In this document: piece by piece, positions 10,941 through 23,660 of the stretch
Layout: each line of letters starts with the position of its first letter
Position numbering within the stretch: position 1 is the stretch's first letter
Source of the DNA: Hirundichthys speculiger
Taxonomy: Eukaryota > Chordata > Actinopteri > Beloniformes > Exocoetidae
Reading direction: 5' to 3'
Assembly: GCA_018398805.1 (NCBI GenBank)
Contig: JAGFBZ010001970.1
Span: forward strand, 1,041,501-1,105,500
Length of the DNA: 64,000 nucleotides
Notes under the pieces: model-generated
The model's database searches: none
What the model was told of the DNA's origin: nothing
Seen by the model: only the letters and a program-made list of their open reading frames with translations
Translations under genes and position numbers: made by a program

Positions 10941-13900
10941 TCTACTGGCTAACTGAACTACCCCCCCCCCCCCCCAGAAGAGAGAAGAGAGGGTCCAGGC
11001 ACTCTGCAGATTTTTCAGCCACTTGTATTTGAAATCTTCGATCTAAGATATCAATGTTTCAAAAATTACATTTTATATACATTATCTGAAAATTGAAATG
11101 AAAAATGAGTGATGAATGCGATAGGTCTCATCTTTCTTTCATGTTCCCGTTGGACATTTTTTCTCCACTTTTATGAAGAGAATGCTTGTTTGATCAAGAG
11201 CCGAGATGTTTCCTGGTTTTGTGAATGATATCAAGTTACTTTGATTCACAGAACGCAGACAGAGATGGAATGAATGGGACTGAAGTGGATGGGAGGGGCA
11301 TTAGAGAGCACAAACGGGCAAAATAGCTACCTCAGCACTTGTATCACTCTGCACAGGAAGCTTTAAATAGACAGGTCTTTCCAGAGGGGCTCAGATTTTA
11401 CGTACATTCACACATACACCGAAGCATACCGAAGCATACCCAGGCATGCACTCACCCTCTCAGATACAAAAAGATGTTTGGTATTGCCATATTTGAATTT
11501 TTTATGAGTTAGCTTTTTGCTTTCTCCCAAATATAAGTCTTTGCATCCCACTCCTTGGTGACAGCTGAAAACTGTGACACTGTCAGTGTTTTGTCCCCCT
11601 CCTCCCGCTTGTGCCTCTGCACATTTTAGATTGTGCAGGCAGTGAGTGATGGATGATGTCACACGACGCAGCTTTAACCGTGACTAACATTGCCCTCTCT
11701 TTCTTTGAAGAGCTTTTCTAATGAGACTTGTTAAAAGTCAGTCTCCATTAATGAAACCATCAACTGCAGCGAACTTCAAAAGAAGAGCATCATTTATTCA
11801 TCATGGTTTTAAAAGCTTCAACAAAAATGTTATGTACAAATCTGAGGCAACCTTCTAGCTATATATATATATATATATATAAAAACTGCTTGCAATCTGT
11901 CATGGTTTTGTTGTGGTGGGATAGGAACCCTTCAAAAGCATGAGCTGGAGAAAAAAAAAAAAACCTTGTTTTGGCTTTTAAACTAGTAAAAGCAGAGCCT
12001 GTGCAGGGAAAGAAAAAAAAAAAACTCCATTGTACTACCAGAAACTTTCATGGTGGCCTTGTTTACAGAAATCAAGCACGGCAGTTTTTCATGGTTCTTT
12101 TGATACGGAAATGATTCCGTATTTTTCCCCTTTGGTGCCTGTAACTCTAAATCGTGTCAGTTCCTTGACACTGATGGTATAGAAAGGGACATTGTGCTTC
12201 ATCAAAGCACTAAATGACCAGCTAAGTCACAGCATCTCCCTCAGTCAACACACGTACAGTGAAATCCCAGGCAGCAAGGGTCGGGAGGATGAACTGTGTT
12301 TTCACAACTATCATATGGTGTGAATAACAACTCAGGCATCTGAGAGCAATCTTATTATCGCAACTGCATAGCGCGCAACCCTTTCCTGCCCACCTTACTC
12401 TACCACAGATACACACACACAATTTGCGTATGCACGCTGCAGACGTCAAGATTTGAAGACAAATCACTTGACACCTCTTAAGTGTAATGCAATTCATTTT
12501 CTCTGCTGTAGGCTTGTGTGCACATTGTCTTTTCTGTCTCACGTACACACACTTGCAGACATATATACCATGCCTCCCTGCACACACACAATGACTACCT
12601 AACCAGCCGGCTGGCGCTCTTTCTCCAGAGGCTGGGCCACCTCGATTACATCAATTGCTGTATGATGAGAAAAATGAAAACAAATTTCTGCCTAATTACC
12701 TTACAAACAAACAGGCCCTCTATCAGTTCATTTATGGGCCTGCTGTGAAGAATCCATTCCACTGCGTCTAAGCATCTGCATGCATCCATTCCAATTACCT
12801 TCCATCTGCTTGTGATGAAGTCCCGCGTGAGGGCAACCAGCACAGCCCAAGGGGAAATTAACCGTCTTGTCAGGAACACTTATCACAACATCTGCACGCA
12901 TGGGTATCAGCTTTGTATGTAAAGAAACCAGCGACACGGTTACATATGCTTCCTGCAAAAATAAAATTCTGTACATGGTGTTGTATTGACATTTCCAAAG
13001 GTAAGCTAATCTCCTTGTAAATTGGGTTTTCAGAGGTCTAGAATTCAAGCATCTGCATACTTAAAAGGTAGTGACACTCATCAGTGAGGAGGGTTATGTC
13101 AAACGTCAGGTTAACTCACATCTCTTTTCATCAGAATGCAACGTAATGTCACACACTCTTTAACACAATTCACTGATCTGCGCCAAGGAAGGAGCTCTTA
13201 ACGCCAACTTATCCACGTCCTATTACTCTTCTCATTAGTGTGAATTTAGAGTAATTGTCTCAGTGCTTGATTAGTATGCATGGCACTGTGTACCACAGAT
13301 TACCTCAAACCATGACTTTTTCTTCCGCCTCATGGCAATTAATTTGCCCCATTCATGGCGGAGAAGAATAAACACAATGGTTATAGACACCGCTCTCCCA
13401 GTGGAGCCCACAAACAATGTAAGAGGAGAACAACATTATCATTCAGAGATAATGCATTAAATCCCCTTTCAAGATCAGGAAGGCTTCATGGCACAGCTCT
13501 CTCATCAGGGAACACGTGGGAATTTTCACTCCACAAGTGACTTTTAGGCACAATAACGGCAATGTGTACAGATGACTCTGGTGTTTTATTTTATATATTT
13601 ATTTTCCATTTTTAATGTTTTGTTTAGAAAGAAGAACATGTTTAATAGTCGCATCCTGACCTTCTCGATGACTTTGAAAAAAAACAACAAACAAAAAACA
13701 ACAAATTAATCAAGCACTTTTTCCCCCTCCATGCATACAAAATGTAATCTAAATGTACTTTAGCATTTGTAAATTTCTTGTACACAGCAAAGGAAAGTTC
13801 TGACATCGATCTACTCTGACTGTGAAACAATATAGCAATATTTCACTTTCACGGTGTTTGGATGGGTGTCCTGATGGGTTAGTGTATCCCCCATTATAAT

Positions 13901-14635
13901 TGATCGTCTTTTTTAATCTCTGTGGGTTTGTTGTTTTTGGCAAGGCTCTATCTGTTCTGGAAGATTCATGCTGCTTATTTGTTAATCATATATCTAAATG
14001 TCTCTCTTCTGGCATCCCTTTAAAGGAGTTACTCATTAGGCCTGCTTACGGGAAGAAAGACTTTATTCTGTTTGTGTTTATGTGATGACGCAGTCGATTG
14101 ATAGTTCCTGGAAATAAATGCTGCTGCCAATCAAGCTAGTTAGTGACAATTTTCAACTTTTTATATGAGTCCCATTTACTTTATTGACCATTGTTGTATC
14201 CAGTAACCAGTTTTTGTTCAAGGGTGCTATTAATTATTATAAACAACGCATGAAAACCTACTTTTACACCATTTCAAGTGATTGTGTTAAGTGTAAGTGC
14301 ATAGAGAAACAAATTTTGCTTTATCAGTTGGTATTTTTTTTAAAAGAAGGAAGTAAAAAACAATTGAAAAAGTTTCTCCCTTCTCAACCAATTTTAAAGA
14401 TGCCACCAAAGATCTTGCCACATGTGAAGTTCTCGCGCTAGCTGCTAATTTATTTGCAGTTTCTAAGTCATATGTTGCGGTAAATGGAGCTGCTAGTATG
14501 ATTTCATTATGTTAAACAATCACCAAAGCCTTTACCATGAGGTTCCTGGTACGAGTCTAGGCAAGGGTTTTTTTCTCTGTTCTCCTGTACTTGTGTGCTA
14601 CTCTGGCTTGCATCAGATTTAATTGAAGCTTCTGA

Positions 14636-14717
14636 ATTGGCTGTAGGAATGAGTGTGTGTTCATCTACATGTGGCCCTGCTCAGGAATAAGCAGTTATAG
14701 ATGATGGATGGATGGAT
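14636..14717 (+). repeat. Short retroposon tail with (GGAT)n, internally deleted
   Basis: TTGGCTGTAGGAATGAGTGTG followed by GTGGCCCTGCTCAGGAATAA and GCAGTTATAGATGATGGATGGATGGA. It is a + strand, shortened member of the family better seen at 37819-37981 and 56953-57077. The middle section (the TACACCCTGGACAGGT part in reverse) is missing. Confidence 0.6.
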
Positions 14718-15910
14718 ACTTTTATTTATTTAGTCAAGGAACTGTTTATGTGGTTGTAAATGGGTTTTATCTCTTTTTAATCAAATAAATTTATGTAAAG
14801 AAAATCACAGCTTCTTCTCTAATTGGGTCACTTGTGTTTTTGAGAGTCGTCACCAAACATCTCAGCAGTTCTCCTTCACAGGATTCTTTGCTTATATGTA
14901 GTTGGGAAAAAAAAAAAAACATTAATTATTACAGATGAAAGTCTTTATTATCCTTCTCAAACTCCCTACTTCATGTAATCCATTATTAACTGCTTATAAT
15001 ATGTTCTACTGAAAGTGATATGTGATGTTGTTGCAAATATAAAACAAATCCAGTGGCTGTCTCAGAGGGAGCGTTACAGACTTTACGAGGGTTCTTGAAG
15101 TCTGTGGGTGGGTATCTGAACTTAGTCTAATCAGAAATGTAGGCACTAATTAAAATAACGAAGCAGAAATTAAATCCTCATTGATTTGTCCGTGGATACA
15201 GTCTCTTTCCTCTTGTCTCATTAGTCTATAATGATCTATCTCACTTGTTTCCCCTTTTTTAAACCCATACTGAATTTCCGGATCTGTCTTTTTCTTAAAT
15301 GGTGGACTTGATTTATTTATTTATGCCTAAGAACCACACAGTCTTATTTTCATTAGATTTTCATGAGTATTGATATAGAGATTTGCCGCTATTATGTCAG
15401 TTGAATCATATTTCTGGGCAAGGCAATCAGGATTGTGAAAAATCAATGCTCATGCATTTGAAATGTAAAACTTGATAATAAATTATCTTCTGAGGGGTGA
15501 AATCAAAGTTTCAATGCGAGTAGTCATAACTTTCCCAAGAAAAGTACTTGCAAATCCATCACTTGCAGTCCTTGTTTGACACACACATTTAGTGCAATTA
15601 CTCTCTGTGGTGCAGGTTTTTTTTTTTTTTTTCTGAGTTGAGTCAGTTTGACATGACATTTTTCTAGACAGGATGAGGAGGAATCCATTTTTATGTACAA
15701 ACTCTGAAAGCAAAGACTGACAACTGCTAGTCTGTTTATACAGGTTTAAAATGATTTAAAGAGGAAATCATCTGGCTCCCTCACTCTTATTTTACCAGTC
15801 AAGTTCAATTGAAAAGTTCTCAGTCGACCTATAAGTTGTTTGTGCTCGTTTATGAAGATCTGTACGGTTATCACTCGGATAATCACATTGTCTGCCTCCC
15901 TCTCCAACAG

Positions 15911-16440
15911 TTCTTGTCTTGCTGATCCTAACCCTGAAGCGCCACAGGAAGGGTCAGAGAATGACAGAGGACGAAGAGGACATGAGGGATAACGTCATCA
16001 AATACAACGACGAAGGCGGAGGGGAGCAGGACACTCAGGCGTACGACATGAGCGCTCTGAGGAACCTCTATGACTTCCCGGAGGCCAAGAGTTGCGACTC
16101 TGGCCCGGACATCCGCTCGCTGCCTCAGTGGATACAGGCCAGCCGAGTGGGCAGCGGCGCAGACGGAGCGGTGGCAGCAGCCACGGACTTCTCCGTTTTC
16201 AAAGGCTACATACGGAAGAAGGTGGAGCAGGCTGACGCCGACCTGTCGGTGCCGCCGTATGACTCTTTCCAGACATATGCCTTCGAGGGCACGAGCTCGC
16301 CTGCGCTTTCGCTCAGCTCCATCCACACGTTGTCCACCACTTCAGAGCAGGATTTCTCCTACCTCAGCGACTGGGGGCCACGCTTCAAGCAGCTGGCGGG
16401 CTACTATGCTCCACCACAACCTGAGGAGGAAGGGTCCTAG
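15911..16440 (+). CDS. cdh22: Cadherin cytoplasmic tail, terminal exon
   Basis: The exon starts after TCTCCAACAG, completes a Val codon and runs 175 more codons to TAG (16438-16440). It finishes the membrane helix (LVLLILTL) and continues with basic KRHRKGQR. The juxtamembrane p120-catenin region follows (RDNVIKYNDEGGGEQDTQ), then YDMSALRNLYDF. A divergent linker comes next (about PEAKS to AAAT). The beta-catenin-binding region follows: DFSVFKGYIRKKVEQADADL, VPPYDSFQTYAFEG, the serine-rich SLSSIHTLSTTSEQD and DFSYLSDWGPRFKQLAGYY. Human cadherin-22, as I recall, has a glycine-rich insert after LYDF that is absent here. The tail links cadherin to actin through catenins. Minus-strand and +2-frame ORFs over this exon are shadows produced by its GC-rich codons. 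Confidence 0.95.
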
Positions 16441-16560
16441 CGCAGATTCTCCTTCACAAAGAGACAGCTCAACACCTCCTTTCCCTCCTTTTTCTGTCTC
16501 CTTTCCTCTCCTCAGCCTCTGGCACTCTTCTGAGATCATCAGAGCCAACACTGTGTACTC

Positions 16561-16566
16561 ATTAAA
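16561..16566 (+). terminator. Proximal poly(A) signal ATTAAA
   Basis: Common variant hexamer 121 bases after the cdh22 stop, followed within 40 bases by a T-rich stretch (TCTTTATATCTTTTTG). A short 3' UTR isoform is possible. Confidence 0.45.
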
Positions 16567-17710
16567 GACAGAGTAACACGTCTTTATATCTTTTTGAAAA
16601 TTCCCAGTTGTAGACTGAAAACTTTGATATTTTCTTTTTCTTGCTGTTTTTTTTTTTCCACTTCTGGGTCTGAGTGTTCTTATTTAACTTTGAAAATGTT
16701 ACTTTAGCAATGGTATGGGAAAAAAAAGGAAAGATTAAAAGGTACACAAAACTGCCATTTAGAAATATTGGGAGAACGGTGTTTGTCTCCCGAAATGAAA
16801 ACCATCATTATAAGCTATGAGACTGATTTCAGATTTCAGAGGATCAGCGTTGTCGAGGTCATGCAGAGACAAAGTGTCTGAACGTATTTAAGGAGAAAAT
16901 GTTCATGTATTTATTTTTTTTAATACTTAATTTATTTATACCATCATTGCTATAACTTCAGTGAACTCTGCTCAAGAAAAAGTGACGTTATAAAGGAGGA
17001 GAAAAAAGGACTGCGGTGCCAAAGGACGACACAAAACACAACTGCAGATGTGACACGTGGATCATATGAAAATTATCTCACTGAAAATATTTGTATTTAT
17101 TTTGTAGAACCTTTTTTTTTTTTTAATGTGATTAAACCAGGACAACAGAAGAGAAAACAGAAGGTGGAGACGAGAACAGCGACAGAAAGGAGCTGCCAGG
17201 TCAGTCTCAATGGCTGACACTTCTGCTTCATCTTGGTGATCTATAAAAAGAGCATTTTGGAGGTCACAAGCTGAGGACAACTGTGTGTTGACAATGTCTT
17301 TTCGTACCCTCTCCACAGCCATTTGTAAGGCAATAAGGCACAAACCGCAACAGTGATTTAAGATGAACAAAATGACTATTTTATGGAGTTGGCTGATGGC
17401 CAGCTTTGTGCCACGGGGAGCCAATATATATTCCAGATTTTTTTTTTTTTTTTTTCTGTGTGTGTGCGTGCGTGTGCAACATGTTCAATTCAGTTTATAT
17501 CCTGAGATGTTTTTTTTTTTTTTTTTTCCCTTTGGAATTAAGAGGGGGAAGTAGCTCCTGCAGACCGGTTGAGTATGATTTCAAGGAAGATGTTCAGGGG
17601 TTAACATATGATGACTGGATTGTTCCATCCACCTGATATCCCGACCTATTCCTTAATCATCTTATCTTTCAGATGTATGGAAAAGAAAAAAAAAAGGAGA
17701 AAAAAAGACA

Positions 17711-17716
17711 AATAAA
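17711..17716 (+). terminator. Distal poly(A) signal AATAAA
   Basis: Canonical hexamer, followed by a T-rich and then TGTGTG-containing region (ATTTTTTTTGG...CTGTGTGC), as expected downstream of a cleavage site. Taken as the probable end of cdh22. Confidence 0.55.
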
Positions 17717-18950
17717 TATTATTTTTTTTGGTAAATCTCACTGTGTGCAATAGTCTAAATTACTTACTGTATTCTTTGTAAAAACACATTTTATTGCTCT
17801 GTAAATGAGATCACACAGATAAAGTAAATAGAGCACTCTTGTTACTAATCATTGTTTGTCAATTCTTTGGTAAAGACGACGCCTGAATTATGAATAACTG
17901 CAGAGCTAATTTTGTTTCCGCCAGGGATAGATTCAGAGAACGCACACGGAAAGAAACAAACACAACATATGACAGTTCACAGCCCAACAAAGTCTCTCCT
18001 CTCAGTGTGATGGCCTCTTGGCTGCCTTTTGCAAAACAACTGTAATTATAATAGTCACCAGTTATTGCTGAGGCATATGAAGTTGTTTTCTTCTGCAGTT
18101 AAAACGGTCAGTAAAGCAGCGAATGCAGCTCACATCTGCAATGCTTTCAAGACACAGTTTATGCAGTTGTTTGTAGGTGAACAGTATCACTAAGATGAGG
18201 ACTGCAACATAACTGTGAAAGAAAATGATCCTTTTTTTGCCCTTTTACCAGCATAGCAGTGCCGTCACATTGAAAAAACTTAATTATATTTGAATTGCAG
18301 TATATATTCAGTGTTGTTTTTTTTTTTTATAAGCCTCTGAATCATCATTTGAAAACTGTACAACTGGCTAACAGGATCATTTGAAAAGTATCTTAAGCAA
18401 CTGTGTCATGTAAAAGAAGAAACTGAAATTGATTTCACAACTTGAATCACATTTAGCTTTCCCGTCTTTACAAACAGCAAACTCCATTATGCTGTATTGA
18501 GCTATACTGCATAAGTGTACCTTCTATCTGTGTGCTTTTGAAGGAGTGGTTTGGACATCTATTATTAATCATGGCTCTTAGTTGAACGGCATTTTCGAGC
18601 TGACAAACAGATGTCATGACCTGATGGAAACACACAGATATAGGTCAGCATGAGCTTAATAGTCATGGTCATATAGGAAGGAATTGGATATGAATTTGAA
18701 CCTGCAAAGGAACTTTGGGTGATGTTTCACAGATGGCTGCGTGCCATGTGACCGTGGCTGTGAAATCACATATTGCATTCAGGGGAAGAGCGCTCCCCTC
18801 CTCACTCCTGTTCTTTAGTACCTCCCAAACAAAAGAGCCTCTCATTCATCTTCCATCACTGTCAAAGGCAATGTCACTCCTTAGTGATGACCTGCACATG
18901 TGAACACATGAACGTGTTGTCATCAATCAGAAATACAGCTGCCTCAACAG

Positions 18951-18979
18951 ACACACACACACACACACACACACACACA
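18951..18979. repeat. (AC)n microsatellite
   Basis: Fourteen uninterrupted AC units. Confidence 0.97.
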
Positions 18980-19332
18980 ACTCCAAGGGTAACAAGAGAC
19001 CAGTCATTAGTTATGCAGATAGATGTTTAGTGATTGACATTACTCTGGGGGAAATCTGCAAGCACAATAAATATCCTCTTCTCTTCTCTTTGTACTTGAC
19101 TTGGTAATGACAATTGATTAAACATGGGACGCAGCATATCAAACATATGTAACCTAATAGCTTAACAGCATCAGGTTTCCTGACATAGAAAAAAAAGCAA
19201 AGCTATCATCCTAAATATGGTAACATCAAAATGATTTTGCTAAAATACACCCGCACAGACAGACCTGAAGCTCTCAGCCGAGCTGAAACAGTAAAATGAA
19301 ATAAATATCATGCTTTCATAATTACTGAATCC

Positions 19333-19382
<50 letters not shown>
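19333..19382. repeat. A-run plus (TA)n microsatellite
   Basis: Eighteen A residues directly followed by sixteen TA units. The abrupt switch may mark the poly(A) end of an old retroposed sequence, but no body is recognisable upstream. Confidence 0.95.
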
Positions 19383-19386
<4 letters not shown>

Positions 19387-21233
19387 AACAGTCAAGTAGA
19401 TAATGGGAGAGTTTGCGTTTTATTCACAAAACAACACGTTTTCACTGCTCAGGCAATTCATGCAAAGACAGCAACTTAAGAAGCAACCATGGTGGAAACT
19501 TAAGAAAAATTTCCAGACTGATTTCTTTCTTAGTCTTCTTCGCCTGTTTCCATAGATTTTCGCGCTCATGCACGGTGCATCAGAGTTTTCTTTCCACGCT
19601 ATCTTTTTTTTCCTCTGCATTTTTTTCTTTCCAGATGTGTTGAAATTATACAAAAGATGATACAATATGACAGAGTATCTAATGTTATCTAATGTTGCAG
19701 ATAAGAAAGACCTACTGACCTTTTTACCCTCTATTTCAGAGCCTTAGTGACAAGAAGCTTTTGGTACGAGACTGTGTGGTACAACAAAGTCCACATTTAG
19801 CCTCAGTGATGGAGCTTCAATTCAGTATTTTAGTGTAACTGTCGTGAAAAGCAATTACATTTAGTTTATCTTTCAGCCACAACTGTGAAAGTCACTAAAA
19901 GTTTTTGTTTAAATGTGAAATATTACGATGTCATTCAGTGAAGAATGACATAGCATTGTCAGGTTTTTATTTTACACATTTAAAATCAGCAGACTGTTTC
20001 AGCTGATGCTCTAGAACAATGTGTCAAAAAAACATGTCAAACTTCCCAACAGAGCCTGAGAGTCTTCTCTCTTTTCCCCCCTAAACCTCAATCTAAACTT
20101 GGAAATACTTTAAGGTCTCATCTACAACATTGCTGAATTACTCACTACATTTATAAAAACACAACGTGAACAAAGAAAACAATTAGCTAATGCAGGCAGT
20201 GGCTGTGGACACGGGGAGATAAGTTGCAGAGCTGTAACAGCCAGTGACACACTGATGTGTTGAACACGGAGCAGCCAGGATGAATGGACACTTGCTCGGT
20301 TACAAAGTAAGCTGTTTAGGTGGGACCACCTGAGGTCATGAATGACTGGAGAGGAAGGAACTGGAACTGAGTTTGTGACTGTATCTCTGTTTAATCAGCA
20401 GTGAAGGAAGCCGAGGGAAAACGATGAGCTCTGAATCAACGCTACAGATTTCTTTTTTTATTCTTGCTGTCCAGAAACGTTGAGATTTGTTGGCCTTCAT
20501 GACCTCAAAAGGATTTTAAAATCCTTACCTAATTATAATTACGATGCGTAATTGTTTTAAACACTGGCGGATTTAATGATGGGGCGTTTAACTCTTGGTA
20601 TAACAGTATACTGGTTGGCTAAACAAACCAGCAAGCACGGCTCTACAATGACATTGTGGAAGATCAGATTGTTCTAATGTCTACAGGTGCTGTTTGTTTT
20701 CTAGCAGTAAATTTTAACTGTGTAGACCTGATATAGAAGCCAGAGGTGACTTCTTTAATACTCATTGCACAATGGCAGTGTTGCAGTCAGTTGGTTTTGA
20801 CATTGTGTTCCTACTGCTTTACCTCCACAGCCTTCCTGTCACGTTAAATAAAGGAGGACATCTCACTGATACCTCAGTTTATACCATGGTGTACACAGGA
20901 ACATCTATTGACATGCAACTTGTGCAAGTGCTGTGAAGTGCATTATTCCAAAGCTTTATTTGCATGAGGAGTAAGCATGACTGAACTCTTAAAAATGACA
21001 GTGCTTATGTGCTAGACATAAGCATTAGGCCTTCACCTCAACACCATATAAGGACACACAAAAGGACATCTGTGATCTCCCAGAATGGACAAACCGAGCA
21101 TTTGAAGTAGTCATGCCCAGTGTAATTTCTTATACAGGCCTGGATGAGAAGGATGCAATAGGGACATATTCAATTTATTGCAGTCAATTACACTGGACAT
21201 CCTACCAGTTCTCTTCAACCTGGTGCAACACAG

Positions 21234-21683
21234 TGTCAGGGGTGGTGTTGGGGGGAGTGGAAAGAGGACCCGAATGCAGGAGGTTTCAAAAAAAACAAAA
21301 AATGGTCTTTATTAAACTAAAGTACAAAAATCCAAAAATTTCAAACACCAAAAAATGCAAATCACAAAAATCCAATAATTAAAAAATTAAAAAATACAAA
21401 CTTAACTTAATTTCCTGGACCTGGAGGTGAAGAGCAAACACGTAAAGACGACAATGGACAGCAAACACAAAGGGAGTGACAAGACTTATAAACACACAGG
21501 AACAAACGAGAGACAGGTGTGGACAATCAGGCCGACAAGGGGGAGGAAGACAAGCCGAACACCACGAGGACAAGACAGACCTTCAAAGTAAAACAGGAAG
21601 CACTGGCGACATGGAGAGACGTCAACTTGACAAAGCACACAGAATATACAAATCCTCAGTCGTGGCTGACCTGGGCCATGACA
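21234..21683 (-). mobile_element. Solo-LTR-like element, 450 bp
   Basis: The ends are TGTCA (21234-21238) and TGACA (21679-21683), short inverted termini of the TG...CA type. Flanking five bases are CACAG and CACAC, a possible 5-bp target duplication with one mismatch. Read on the minus strand it has promoter-like TTTATAAG (near 21485-21492) and about 180 bases later AATAAA (21308-21313), then a GGGTCCTCTTTCC tail, an LTR order of parts. A related copy is at 8825-9280 in the same orientation. No gag/pol or env sequence is attached. The type call is inferred from structure. Confidence 0.6.
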
Positions 21684-23511
21684 CACACTGAAACTACTTT
21701 TTGGATTCAGATTTTGACTCCAAAATCATTTGAATCCAGAAAGCTCATGTCAAACCTAGCCTGAAAAGTAGACCACATTTTAAAAGTCATTTTAGCAAAG
21801 TGTGGGTAAAAGCTAGGACTCTTTAGTAGGTGTTTTTTGTTTTTTTTCATCACCACTCCCTGGGGCCAGACTTGCCACTAAGTCAAGCTTGTTGCTTTTG
21901 TGTAGTGCCAGGACATAATCTTAAACTCAGTACAAACTATAACAGCTTAAGGTGGTTCTGAGAGGTTAATGGCATTTCCTGTACTGCGCAGTTGACTAAA
22001 TTACTTTTATCTCACATGATGTCGATAGTGATTTCTCTGTGTGCTGGTTTACTAATCACCCTCCTTGATTCCTAACATCAGTCATCATTTACATCTATTC
22101 ATGGTCATAGTCAGAGAAACTTACTTCTGAATTCCTTTTTGAAAGGGTGGGTAAATCCTTCTGCTTTCAGTATTTCTACTGATGCACACCCGCTGAGCCA
22201 GTCCTCTCAAGTAAAGATTGATATAATTTTCTCTTTCTTTAAAGATAAGATTGACAATGGTGGAGCCAGTAACCCGCTATGGTCTTCTTGATATTATGTC
22301 ATAATTCGGTTCAATTACTTCTTACAATACTGAGAAACTATTGCTGCTTTCAAGAGAAGAAATGTATTTAACTACATTTACATGCATTCCAAGTTTTATT
22401 CAAATTTCAATAGATGTCACTACACTGAAATAACACTTTATATTCTGCACTAAAGCAGCAATGTGTTGTTATGCTCTGTGGTGGTACTGTTGAGCCACAG
22501 TATGACCTGTGTGCTGCAGTTTTCTGTTCAACAGACTGATGCAACAAGTGTGTTTCTCTGGATGATTCATAGGAATCTCTCCCTATCTCTGACAGGATTT
22601 TATCAATTGATGTCTGTGTTCCTGGCTCTCTCTGTAACTCTTAATGTGATGAACGACAAAGTTCTCTTGTGTGTCCTTTCCACCCGTCTGCATACATAAA
22701 GAATAGTTCTAAAGGCATATCTATTTGTTATGCAGATGATGTAACATTATACCCTTGTATCTTTTTAACCTTAAAAAAAAATGATATCACACACAACTGC
22801 CTAAGTTTTTTAAATTTATTTATTTCTTATTAAAGTTGTGATATGGATTAACTGGATTAATCTGATCTCAGAGATGTTATGAAATGTGCTTTTGTCAGTG
22901 TTGTCCCTAACACAGCAGAAAAGGCTTGCATCATTTATTTCATCCGATAAATCCTCAGTCAGAAATCATGGTGTCATATATCCCCAGGCATTGGTCATGT
23001 ACCAGCATGCTCAGTAGAGTGCTTGATTCATTGCAAAGTCCTGGCATATTGAAGATGAAGGCGATTGTTTCATGCTCCTATTTCATTCTTTACAGGTAGT
23101 GTGCTTATCTCTTCATCTGCCTTGGTAAATCAGCCATGAGTTGTTTGCTACTTAGCTCTTGACTAGGTCTGTAAAAATGCCACTGCAATCCTGAACCCTC
23201 TCAGCATTTAAAGAAACCCCTGGCACTTGCAAAATTGCAACCTCCTCATCTGACATTTCACTGGCCAGTTGAATCTCTGGGACTCTCAAAGTCTCTCCTC
23301 AGTGACTGTGGCGCCCACTCTAGTGTATCCCACAGTAGTCATGAACACGAATGAAGGATAAGCTTGATTAGTGTTCAGGTTAAAATTAGTTGACACATCA
23401 CTAGAAGATAATTGGGTTGTCTTGAAAAACACTTTACTGTTGCTCAGATGTAGATGGTGGTGGTTGCCCCAACTTTCTATTTGGTCTTATGTATGTAAGT
23501 CGCAACATATT
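21684..23511. other. Gene-free stretch with possible LINE RT trace
   Basis: Mostly unrecognised AT-rich sequence. Around 22690-23010 weak traces of a LINE reverse transcriptase appear (separate entry). Confidence 0.5.
22690..23010 (+). pseudogene. Possible LINE reverse-transcriptase trace
   Basis: In one frame near 22690-22760 the text reads NSSKGISICYADDVTLYPC, whose YADDVTLY resembles the reverse transcriptase active-site box (YADD). Further on, SSVRNHGVIYPQ near 22950-22985 resembles the VRNLGVIFD motif found after the RT core in L2/CR1-like elements. The segments between are full of stops and short insertions. Two motifs in the right order are suggestive but not proof. Confidence 0.4.
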
Positions 23512-23660
23512 AAATGGACTGCACTTATATACCGCTTTATCCACACCATCAAGGTGCCTTCAAAGTGGTTTACATTGGCCTCTCATTCACCCATTCACAC
23601 TCATATTCATACACCAGTGGGTGGCTGCTACCATGCAAGGCCCTGCCAGACCCACTGGGG
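23512..23660. repeat. Interspersed repeat fragment (TATATA-CGCTTT type)
   Basis: The string AATGGACTGCACTTATATAC, then AAAGTGGTTTACATT and CATTCACCCATTCACACTCA, matches a repeat I recall as very frequent in fish genomes (AATGGACTGTATTTATATAGCGC...). No target duplication seen. The family name is unknown to me. Confidence 0.55.

Larger units (their letters stand above)
10610..15910 (+). other. Large cdh22 intron, mostly unique
   Basis: Intron of 5301 bases from GTAAGT to TCTCCAACAG. Apart from the short repeats listed, I recognise no exon, RNA gene or complete transposon. The part at about 13230-13550 is rich in sites such as CAATTAATTTG, ATGCAT and ACAATGG and has no simple repeats, so it may hold regulatory DNA (inference). 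A 14-base C run lies at about 10963-10976, a short (TA)n at 11860-11881 and A-runs at about 11950 and 12010. Confidence 0.85.
1..17735 (+). other. cdh22: cdh22-like type II cadherin gene, 3' part
   Basis: Gene span covering four 3' exons, three complete introns and the 3' UTR; the 5' exons lie left of the window. All junctions are GT-AG and the exons join without a frameshift or stop (118+150+102+530 nt). The joined 299 residues give the end of EC5, a membrane helix, a p120-catenin-type juxtamembrane region and a beta-catenin-type tail. The assignment to cadherin-22 rests on recalled tail features: YDMSALRNLYDF after the EGGGE stretch, then DFSVF, VPPYDSFQTYAFEG, EQDFSYLSDWGPRF. Cadherin-24, -8 and -11 tails differ at these positions. 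Cadherin-22 is a brain-enriched homophilic adhesion protein. The family call is very secure; the paralogue call is good but made from memory. Confidence 0.85.
16441..17735 (+). other. cdh22: cdh22 3' UTR
   Basis: Sequence after the stop codon is AT-rich, with T and A runs (for example 16643-16656, 17435-17455 and 17511-17528) and TGTATTTATTTT-type AU-rich elements near 16915. There are two plausible cleavage regions: ATTAAA at 16561 (short form, about 140 nt UTR) and AATAAA at 17711 followed by a T/G-rich stretch (long form, about 1.3 kb). The end is inferred from the distal signal. No other coding sequence is recognisable. Confidence 0.65.
17736..21233. other. Gene-free flank 3' of cdh22
   Basis: About 3.5 kb without a recognisable exon, RNA gene or transposon. 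It contains a CA microsatellite, an A-run joined to a TA tract (listed) and several T-runs. Open frames in this stretch (for example 19413-19643) are short and have low-complexity composition. Confidence 0.6.

Noticed and set aside
12222..12587. 121-codon minus-strand frame in the large intron
   Set aside because: Cysteine-rich chance frame containing CA-repeat-derived text. No domain.
15928..16576. Minus-strand and second-frame ORFs over the cadherin tail
   Set aside because: Arginine-rich shadow translations of the GC-rich terminal exon. The true frame gives an unmistakable cadherin tail.
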